A DNA stretch of 5,551 bases from positions 1 through 5,551 of the forward strand of contig JAUZPC010000220.1 in NCBI GenBank assembly GCA_030706105.1, given 5' to 3'. The notes under the pieces are model-generated. The model was given only the letters and a program-made list of their open reading frames with translations, did not search any database and had not been told where the DNA came from. The stretch comes from Bacteroidota bacterium. GTDB lineage: Bacteria > Bacteroidota > Ignavibacteria > Ignavibacteriales > Ignavibacteriaceae. A program made the position numbers and the translations under genes. Positions 1 to 5,551 of this stretch are shown in pieces. How positions within the stretch are numbered: the stretch's first letter is position 1; each line of letters opens with the position of its first letter.

Positions 1-2
1 AT

Positions 3-365
3 CTTAATCCAAATATTATTTCATTAGCCGGCAAAACTAATATTAGAACCTTATTTGGACTGTTATCTTTTATGAAGCTGGTTGTTGGTCCTGATACCGG
101 AACTTTACACATTGCAAATTCATTGGGTATTCCTGTAGTAATGTTAATGGGATATGCAGACCCAAACGATACCGGGCCCTATGACTTAAATAGTGCAGTT
201 ATTTCTGCAGAAAATGAATTGGAATGTATCCCTTGTAAATTTAAAGATCCTAAACCTGATTTGTGGAACTATTGTTCGGTAAACAGACCGGCAGTCTGTA
301 TGCAGAAGATTGAAGGTGACAGGGTTTTTACTGTAGCTAATAATATATTAACTTTAGAAAAATAA
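3..365 (+). CDS. Glycosyltransferase family 9 (heptosyltransferase-like), C-terminal part
   Basis: This is a partial gene: frame 3 is open from the window edge, so the true start lies upstream and only the last 120 residues are visible. An internal ATG at 72 falls inside the conserved domain and is unlikely to be the start. The text matches the C-terminal nucleotide-sugar-binding half of GT9 enzymes. It shows an S-L-A-G-K-T segment (about residues 7-12 of the visible part), then V-V-G-P-D-T-G-T-L-H with the family's D-T-G-x-x-H signature (D31, H36), then the hydrophobic strand G-I-P-V-V-M-L-M-G and a T-G-P-Y motif. A four-cysteine tail follows (C75, C78, C91, C99; C-x2-C-x12-C-x7-C-M), as in many GT9 proteins. 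Family members transfer heptose or other sugars to LPS core on the cytoplasmic face of the inner membrane. The donor sugar cannot be told from this fragment. The stop codon lies 5 bases before the next gene, which suggests co-transcription. Confidence 0.9.
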   Translation, partial: LNPNIISLAGKTNIRTLFGLLSFMKLVVGPDTGTLHIANSLGIPVVMLMGYADPNDTGPYDLNSAVISAENELECIPCKFKDPKPDLWNYCSVNRPAVCMQKIEGDRVFTVANNILTLEK

Positions 366-370
366 AAAAA

Positions 371-2239
371 TTGAATACTTACTTAAGAATATTAAATTTT
401 GTTAAACCATATTGGAAACACCTTCTTCTTTCAATAATTTGTACAATACTTTTTGCTTTGCTCAACGGATTATCCGTTTACCTTACCATCCCATTGTTAG
501 AGACATTATTCCAAGAATCCAAACAAACACCTACTGTTACCAGCAGTGTTTCTTCCACATCAAGTTTTCTGCCAAGTTGGGTAACGAATATCAAGGAAAA
601 CTTTGTGCAATGGTTTAATAGTTTTGTATTTAGCGGCTCAAAATCTGACGCATTGATTAAAATTTGTTTATTGGTCTTAATTGCTTTCATACTTAAAAAT
701 ATATTCGGGTATTTACAGGCATATTTTCTGGCTGTTGTTGAGCAGGGGACAATAAAGGATTTAAGAAACAGAGCTTATGAACATTTGCATAAGCTGCCAA
801 TGAGTTTCTTCAAGAAAGAAAGAGTGGGCAATTTAATATCCAGAATTACAAATGATGTAAATACCGTGCAGGGTAGTGTGTCGGCAACTTTTTTAAATAT
901 GATCAGAGAACCGTTATCAATAATTGTGTTCCTGGGAATAGCACTAAGCATTTCATGGCAGCTTACACTACTTTCCTTTATCGTTCTCCCCTTTGCTATG
1001 GGCATTATTTCTTATGTAGGATTACAGCTTAGAAAGCACAGTACCCTCATCCAGGCAAAAATGGCAGATATTACAAGCATTTTGCAGGAGACAATTTCCG
1101 GTGTTAAAATTGTAAAAGCATTTACTATGGAGCAATATGAAAATAATAAATTTATTGCTGAAACCGGAAAATACTTTAAACTTCTATTAAAAATAACAAG
1201 AATTAGGAATGCTGCCTCTCCCATAACTGAAATATTAAGTGTAATGGTAGGTGTGGTCATAATATACTACGGAGGTATTTTAGTCCTCGTAAACCATTCT
1301 CTTACGGCCAGCCAGTTTCTGGGATTTTTGTTTGCTATTTTCCAGCTTATGCCGCCAATAAAAGAATTGAGCGGTGTGAATAATAGGATACAAGAGACTT
1401 CGGCAGCGGCTGAAAGGGTATTTGAAATTATGGATATCCAGCCCTCTATAAAAGATATTCCGGATGCCGTTGAAAAAAATCATTTAGATAATTCGATTGA
1501 GTTTAAAAACGTAACTTTTCAATATGAAGATGCTGAAGAGCCTGTTTTGAAAAACTTAAATTTCAAATTGCGTAAAGGTGAAATTATTGCATTAGTCGGT
1601 CCAAGCGGCGGCGGTAAATCTACTCTTGTTGATCTGATCCCAAGGTTTTATGATCCAACCAATGGCGAGATCTTAATTGACGGCATAAATATAAGGAATA
1701 TTAAAGTTGAGTTCCTAAGAAACTTAATGGGTATAGTTACTCAGGAGACTTTTTTGTTCAATGAATCCATAAAGAATAATATTGCATATGGATTGGATCA
1801 TTATGATGCTAATAGAATAATTGAAGCTTCTAAAATTGCAAATGCGCATAATTTTATTATGGAAATGCCTGAAGGTTATGACACAATAATTGGTGAGCGC
1901 GGAGTAAAACTTTCCGGCGGACAAAGACAAAGAATTTCAATTGCAAGGGCTATTCTTAAAAATCCTGATATAATGATTTTTGATGAAGCTACTTCTGCTC
2001 TGGATAATGAGTCCGAATTGTTGGTACAGGAAGCCATTGAACGGCTGATGGTTAACAGGACTACTTTTGTAATAGCCCATAGATTAAGCACAATAAGAAA
2101 TGCAACAAGAATTTTAGTAATTGACGATGGAGCTATTGTGCAGATGGGTACTCATGATGAATTAATTGCAGACAAAAATGGTTTATATGATAAACTGTAT
2201 GAAATGCAGTTTAAAAGTAAAAACAAAATTTCTTCTTAG
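371..2239 (+). CDS. msbA: MsbA-type lipid/glycolipid ABC exporter (fused TMD-NBD)
   Basis: A complete 622-residue half-transporter that should work as a homodimer in the inner membrane. The N-terminal type-I exporter domain (about 10-330) has six predicted helices, near 16-40, 95-120, 177-195, 198-218, 288-307 and 312-330. The ATPase domain (about 375-615) has every expected element: A-loop Y385, Walker A G-P-S-G-G-G-K-S-T (410-418), Q-loop Q458, signature L-S-G-G-Q (514-518), Walker B I-M-I-F-D-E (534-539), D-loop S-A-L-D (542-545) and H-loop H570. It is therefore probably an active ATPase. The family includes MsbA, which flips lipid A-core; the GT9 and ligase neighbours support that kind of substrate, but this is inference. 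The start is TTG: an in-frame stop at 356-358 excludes a longer ORF, and the next in-frame ATG is about 143 codons in, inside the membrane domain. No Shine-Dalgarno is visible, only an A-run. A Ser/Thr-rich segment (about 48-90) enlarges the first external loop compared with E. coli MsbA (582 residues). The symbol is by family and context; another lipid-linked glycan is possible. Confidence 0.93.
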   Translation: MNTYLRILNFVKPYWKHLLLSIICTILFALLNGLSVYLTIPLLETLFQESKQTPTVTSSVSSTSSFLPSWVTNIKENFVQWFNSFVFSGSKSDALIKICLLVLIAFILKNIFGYLQAYFLAVVEQGTIKDLRNRAYEHLHKLPMSFFKKERVGNLISRITNDVNTVQGSVSATFLNMIREPLSIIVFLGIALSISWQLTLLSFIVLPFAMGIISYVGLQLRKHSTLIQAKMADITSILQETISGVKIVKAFTMEQYENNKFIAETGKYFKLLLKITRIRNAASPITEILSVMVGVVIIYYGGILVLVNHSLTASQFLGFLFAIFQLMPPIKELSGVNNRIQETSAAAERVFEIMDIQPSIKDIPDAVEKNHLDNSIEFKNVTFQYEDAEEPVLKNLNFKLRKGEIIALVGPSGGGKSTLVDLIPRFYDPTNGEILIDGINIRNIKVEFLRNLMGIVTQETFLFNESIKNNIAYGLDHYDANRIIEASKIANAHNFIMEMPEGYDTIIGERGVKLSGGQRQRISIARAILKNPDIMIFDEATSALDNESELLVQEAIERLMVNRTTFVIAHRLSTIRNATRILVIDDGAIVQMGTHDELIADKNGLYDKLYEMQFKSKNKISS

Positions 2240-2252
2240 GTATTAGCATTAT

Positions 2253-4283
2253 ATGAATGAAAATAAAACAGTCCGAATAATTGATAAGTTGATCCCCTTC
2301 TTCTTTGTTACATTTTTATTAAGTTTTTCGAATTCAATTTTTATTAATCAGGTCGGTTATTATGGGTGCCTGTTATTAATTCTTGGTAGATATTATTTAA
2401 CAAAAGAAAATCCTTTTATAAAAACCGGATTGGAATTTGCTTTAGCATGGTTCTTGGCAGCGGATTTTATTTCCTTTTTATTCACAACAAACCATCCTCA
2501 GGGATTTCAATTCTTTCTAAGAAGAGCTTTGTTGGTTCCCATTATTTATACAACAATAGCTGCGTGCAAAGATTATAAAAGGACGCTGCTCTATTTTAAA
2601 ATATATATTGCCGGCGCAATTGGTACAATGCTAATTTATTTATATGTATCATATAAATACTTAATAAATAATCTTTATACACTTTTAGGTACAGGGCCTT
2701 CAATGCTGCAGTTCTCAATAACTGCCAGTGAAGTAATGAGCTTTGCCGTAATTATTTTGTTTGCTTTCCTGGTAAATGAAAAGACATCCCGGAAAGTAAA
2801 GATATTAACTTTAATATTGTTTGCTGTCTCTGCCTTATCGTTATTTGCAACATATAAAAGGACAGGCTGGTTGGGTGCCGGAATAAGCCTCTTGCTTATC
2901 TTGACTTTAACAAAAAAGTGGAAAACTATTATAGTTTGTCTGGCTTTGTTTGCTATTGTGCTAGTAAAAGAAAAAAATATTAGTGAAGTAAAAATATTCA
3001 ATATGTCGAAGGATTCTCTTTCTTTGCAGCTTTCTGTAAAAACTCCGGGTAGAGCAAATGATTTTCTGGAAGCCGGCAACACTATATTTATAAGTGATAA
3101 TGAAAACGGCCTTACTGTTCTGGAAAAAGATAAAGCAATAAAAAAAATGGACTTCCCTTCCCCAATTATTTCAATTGCAAAAGTAAATGATAGTTTATTG
3201 CTTGCAGGACTATTGGATACAAGATTCCTTCTGCTTAAAAACGTCAACGGTAAATATGAACAGCAGAAAGAATATTTAAGTCCGGGATTTACAACTAATT
3301 ACCAATTCTTAAATAATAATATATATATTGCTGACGCAGACAGTGGTCTAACAGTTTTTAGCCAAAATGGCGGAATGATTTACCATAATTCAAGAGTTGT
3401 CGCTGACAACATAGCTGTTGATTCTCAGTATACAATAATGTACTCACAACCAAATAAATTTGTTCTGTATAAGAATGAAAATTTATTGCCAAAAGAAGAA
3501 TTGGTAAATTCAAAAAACGGCTGCATAGCAGCTTATTTGGATAAAGGAAAAATAATAACGGCAGATGACAAAGGGCTGAATCTATTCGTAATTGTGAACA
3601 ATCAAATCAGGCAGATTGATAGCTATAAATTAGAAAACTTGTATAAACTGAAATACTATGACAGCAGCTATTATGCTTTAACTCTACAGGGCAAGCTTGT
3701 TAAGTTAAATATAACGGCAAATAAGCTGAGCATTGCGAATACATATGAACTCAAATCCGTTCCGACATTCTTTTATGTAAGCCAAAACAAGCTATTTACT
3801 TCGTACATTAAACGCAGCAGGATTTTAAGCGTAATTGATCCATATCAGCCGGCCAATTATAACCGATTTGCTTTTTGGCGTGCCGGGATTAAGATATTTA
3901 AAGACCACCCTGTTTTCGGAGTTGGCGATATAGACTTTAACAGTATTTACAAGCAGTATAAACGAACTTACGATAAAGAGATACAAGGACATTTGCACAA
4001 TAATTTCATTCATATATTGGCGGCGCTTGGGCTATTTGGATTCTTAGCTTTCGTATATTTAATATTCAGGATATTTAAAGTAAATATTTCTTTATATAGA
4101 AAAGTGAAAGATATTCCGATTGCATCATCTTATGCGTTAGGGGCAATTGGGTGCATTACATTTATTGTAGTGTCCGGGTTAACTGAGCTTAACTTTTTTG
4201 ATCACGAAGTGGCGACTCTTCTCTGGTTCAGTATCGGATTAAACATAGCATTTTTAAGAAATGCACAATTGAAAAACAATTGA
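2253..4283 (+). CDS. O-antigen ligase/polymerase (WaaL/Wzy superfamily) with inserted beta-propeller-like domain
   Basis: A 676-residue inner-membrane protein. About nine hydrophobic segments lie at 10-31, 34-48, 58-78, 86-105, 112-133, 151-174, 181-200, 204-219 and 223-239, and three more at 585-607, 624-645 and 652-668. That gives about twelve helices, as in WaaL. Ligase features are an R-T-G-W motif (203-206), then R538, W542, R543 and D-H-P-V-F-G-V-G (551-558), then H582-N583 followed by nine residues and G593-L-F-G596, matching the WaaL motif H[NSQ]x9GxxG. The family joins or polymerises undecaprenyl-linked glycans on the periplasmic side. Usual members are about 400-450 residues; the excess is a soluble block at about 241-530 in the large periplasmic loop, described separately. 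The ATG start lies 13 bases after the upstream stop; an AGG at 2238-2240 is too distant to be a good ribosome site. Ligase versus polymerase cannot be settled from sequence alone. The gene is uninterrupted by stops or frameshifts, so the insertion is part of one intact reading frame. Confidence 0.88.
   Translation: MNENKTVRIIDKLIPFFFVTFLLSFSNSIFINQVGYYGCLLLILGRYYLTKENPFIKTGLEFALAWFLAADFISFLFTTNHPQGFQFFLRRALLVPIIYTTIAACKDYKRTLLYFKIYIAGAIGTMLIYLYVSYKYLINNLYTLLGTGPSMLQFSITASEVMSFAVIILFAFLVNEKTSRKVKILTLILFAVSALSLFATYKRTGWLGAGISLLLILTLTKKWKTIIVCLALFAIVLVKEKNISEVKIFNMSKDSLSLQLSVKTPGRANDFLEAGNTIFISDNENGLTVLEKDKAIKKMDFPSPIISIAKVNDSLLLAGLLDTRFLLLKNVNGKYEQQKEYLSPGFTTNYQFLNNNIYIADADSGLTVFSQNGGMIYHNSRVVADNIAVDSQYTIMYSQPNKFVLYKNENLLPKEELVNSKNGCIAAYLDKGKIITADDKGLNLFVIVNNQIRQIDSYKLENLYKLKYYDSSYYALTLQGKLVKLNITANKLSIANTYELKSVPTFFYVSQNKLFTSYIKRSRILSVIDPYQPANYNRFAFWRAGIKIFKDHPVFGVGDIDFNSIYKQYKRTYDKEIQGHLHNNFIHILAALGLFGFLAFVYLIFRIFKVNISLYRKVKDIPIASSYALGAIGCITFIVVSGLTELNFFDHEVATLLWFSIGLNIAFLRNAQLKNN
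2973..3848 (+). other. Inserted LVIVD-like beta-propeller domain within the ligase periplasmic loop
   Basis: Residues about 241-532 of the ligase have no convincing membrane helix and look all-beta: short alternating hydrophobic strands joined by N/D/G turns. Three segments share the pattern I-[SAT]-[AS]?-D-x(1-3)-G-L-x-[VL]-[LF], centred at 280-290, 359-369 and 436-445. They are about 79 and 76 residues apart, roughly two blades of about 39 residues. Weaker blade-like units fall between them, near 314-355, 394-432 and 471-512. The first part of the block (about 255-275) looks like the outer strands of a blade and the last (about 512-530) like the inner strands, which would close a seven-bladed ring. 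LVIVD-repeat propellers occur in secreted and surface proteins of bacteria and archaea with poorly known roles. The family assignment is by eye and tentative; another propeller type is possible. Confidence 0.6.
3078..3587 (+). repeat. Three spaced protein-level repeats (I-x-D-x-G-L-x-V type) in the ligase insert
   Basis: The clearest repeat units start at residues 276 (nt 3078-3122), 355 (nt 3315-3359) and 432 (nt 3546-3587). Their cores read FISDNENGLTVL, YIADADSGLTVF and ITADDKGLNLF. The match is at protein level: the DNA copies have diverged in codon choice, so this is an old repeat and not a recent tandem duplication. The near-constant spacing of 76-79 residues is what suggests a propeller with alternating strong and weak blades. 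Confidence 0.65.
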
Positions 4284-4313
4284 AAATTAAAGATAGATCA
4301 GATAAAATATTAC

Positions 4314-4317
4314 AGGA
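4314..4317 (+). promoter_or_regulatory. Possible weak ribosome binding site for the GlmU-like gene
   Basis: AGGA lies 6 bases before the ATG at 4324. It is the only Shine-Dalgarno-like sequence at a normal distance from a start in this window, and it supports that ATG as the start. An in-frame TAA at 4318-4320 rules out a longer reading frame. Confidence 0.45.
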
Positions 4318-4323
4318 TAAAAA

Positions 4324-5551
4324 ATGGAAGTAAAAGAAAATTCTGAATTATTTACAATTGCGGATGAACTATCATCCGAATTTAATTATGCTTCTAAAGA
4401 AGCGGCAATAATTTTAGCAGCAGGGCACGGAAAAAGGATAAAGTCTCAGCGCTCTAAAATGCTGCACAAAATATGGGGAGTCTCTACAGTTGAACGCGTT
4501 TATAACTCCTGTAAAGAAGCAAATCCTGACATGAATGCAATAGTTGTAGTCGGGATTAAAGCCAATGATGTTATGAAAGTAATAAGCAAAAGGGAGTCCA
4601 CTTTATTTGCATATCAGCAGCACCAAAATGGAACGGGACATGCAGTGCAGGTGGGACTGGAAAAAATAGATTCATCTTTGTTTGACGGTATTGTGTATGT
4701 TTTCCCGGGTGATATGGGACTGATTGACAAGGAGACTATTGTAAAGTTTAAATCTGATTTTCAAAATTGTGACTGCGATATGATGGTTCTTACAGGCTTG
4801 TATGAGGGAGATCCTGAGCATAATTCATATGGGCGAATTATAAGAGTAAAGGGAACTGACCGTGACGGAAAATCCAGCGGAGCTGACGAAGGCAAAGTTA
4901 TTGAAATTATGGAACACAAGGATATTTTAGCTCTTTCAGAGTCGGAACCTTATAAAGTGCAATACAACGGCAGGAATTATGAGTATTCAAGAAAAGAATT
5001 AATTGAAAATAATGAATTCAACAGCAGTGTTTATGCTTTTAAATATAAAAAGCTTATTGAGCTAATTAATAGCATTACAAGTAATAATGCTCAGAATGAA
5101 ATATATATTACAGACCTTATTGCCCTCTTTAATAAAAAGGGATATGCAGTTCAGGCGGCCAGTCCGGAGAAGCAATATGTTATTATGGGCTTCAATAACA
5201 AATCTGTTTTGAAAGAAATGGACGAAATTGCACGTAAAAAAGTGTATGACATGCTGAAGGATATAGTTGAAATTGACGATCCGGAAGATTTCTTTATTCA
5301 TGATAGTGTTGTAAAAGAAATAATTGAAGTTGATAAAAAAGGGATTCCGCTCGATATTACAATCGGGCGAGGTGTTTTTATAGGCAAGGGAGCCCGGCTG
5401 AATTACAATCTTCATCTTCATAAAAATGTATTTATAAAAGGGCCTGTTGTATTTGGGCAGAATGTAAATGTTTTACAAAATGTTCATCTTTCTGCTTTTG
5501 CTAATCAAACACTAATAATTGGAAATAACGTTGAGATCAATTCCGGTGATA
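4324..5551 (+). CDS. glmU: GlmU-like nucleotidyltransferase with left-handed beta-helix domain, partial at 3' end
   Basis: The reading frame is open from ATG to the window end (409 codons plus one base); the stop lies outside. The N-terminal nucleotidyltransferase fold shows L-A-A-G-H-G-K-R-I-K-S (31-41), K45-M-L-H-K, Q-N-G-T-G-H-A-V (101-108), the metal-site G-D at 129-130, N-S-Y-G-R-I (167-172) and N-E-I-Y-I-T-D-L (258-265). The linker G-F-N-N-K-S (289-294) corresponds to the GlmU G-V-N-D-R region. From about 323 hexapeptide-like strands of a beta-helix begin. GlmU makes GlcNAc-1-P from GlcN-1-P and then UDP-GlcNAc, the precursor of peptidoglycan and LPS. Oddities are an N-terminal extension of about 20 residues relative to E. 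coli GlmU, G-D-M-G-L-I in place of the usual G-D-x-P-L, N-S-S-V where N-T-G-I is usual (233-236), and hydrophilic insertions near 176-190 and 205-225. The acetyltransferase catalytic residues would fall beyond the window, so bifunctionality cannot be judged. It could be a paralogous sugar nucleotidyltransferase. It follows the ligase by 40 bases and is probably co-transcribed. Confidence 0.8.
   Translation, partial: MEVKENSELFTIADELSSEFNYASKEAAIILAAGHGKRIKSQRSKMLHKIWGVSTVERVYNSCKEANPDMNAIVVVGIKANDVMKVISKRESTLFAYQQHQNGTGHAVQVGLEKIDSSLFDGIVYVFPGDMGLIDKETIVKFKSDFQNCDCDMMVLTGLYEGDPEHNSYGRIIRVKGTDRDGKSSGADEGKVIEIMEHKDILALSESEPYKVQYNGRNYEYSRKELIENNEFNSSVYAFKYKKLIELINSITSNNAQNEIYITDLIALFNKKGYAVQAASPEKQYVIMGFNNKSVLKEMDEIARKKVYDMLKDIVEIDDPEDFFIHDSVVKEIIEVDKKGIPLDITIGRGVFIGKGARLNYNLHLHKNVFIKGPVVFGQNVNVLQNVHLSAFANQTLIIGNNVEINSGD

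Noticed and set aside
356..372. A-rich run at the GT9 stop/exporter start as a possible slippage site fusing the two proteins
   Set aside because: Both proteins look complete at this boundary, fusions of GT9 with an ABC exporter are not expected, and no supporting stem-loop is visible.
2675..3247. A 190-residue open frame on the minus strand opposite the ligase gene
   Set aside because: It is fully antisense to a well-supported membrane protein with recognised motifs. Its translation shows no family features, and long antisense frames are common opposite AT-rich genes of this kind.
2253..4283. The ligase gene as a chimera or misassembly of two genes
   Set aside because: The frame is continuous, composition looks similar throughout, and the conserved ligase motifs occur in correct order on both sides of the insert, so a single real gene is the simpler reading.
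4284..4323. Possible promoter or terminator in the 40-base gap before the GlmU-like gene
   Set aside because: The gap holds only AT-rich sequence with a TAAAAT-like hexamer and no matching -35 or Bacteroidota-type element. There is no hairpin followed by a T-run.
5062..5421. A 119-residue open frame on the minus strand opposite the GlmU-like gene
   Set aside because: It lies wholly within the coding region of the GlmU-like protein, and its translation (rich in F, N, I) looks like a shadow frame.

Overview
The window is an AT-rich, densely coding stretch in which all four genes lie on the + strand with gaps of 5, 13 and 40 bases, so it looks like part of one envelope-polysaccharide/LPS operon. 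The low GC content, weak or absent Shine-Dalgarno sequences and protein style fit a Gram-negative bacterium of the Bacteroidota/Ignavibacteriota/Chlorobi group. That placement is an inference from style; no marker gene is present.

Layout: (1) 3-365, the C-terminal end of a glycosyltransferase family 9 (heptosyltransferase-like) protein that starts upstream of the window. (2) 371-2239, a complete MsbA-type ABC exporter with fused membrane and ATPase domains, read from a TTG start. (3) 2253-4283, a polytopic O-antigen ligase/polymerase (WaaL/Wzy superfamily) whose large periplasmic loop carries an extra domain of about 280-290 residues, built from repeats resembling a beta-propeller of the LVIVD kind. 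(4) 4324 to the window end, the first 409 codons of a GlmU-like sugar nucleotidyltransferase with the start of a left-handed beta-helix domain.

A plausible joint role is as follows. The GlmU-like enzyme supplies an activated amino sugar, the GT9 enzyme adds sugars to the core or another glycolipid on the cytoplasmic face, the ABC exporter flips the lipid-linked product, and the ligase joins or polymerises glycan on the periplasmic face.

The standout observation is the propeller-like insertion inside the ligase. Its predicted ends close up as a circular propeller would, and it sits directly before the ligase's conserved R/W...DHPxxGVG and H[NSQ]x9GxxG catalytic-loop motifs. I found no RNA genes, mobile elements, CRISPR arrays, clear terminators or clear promoters.
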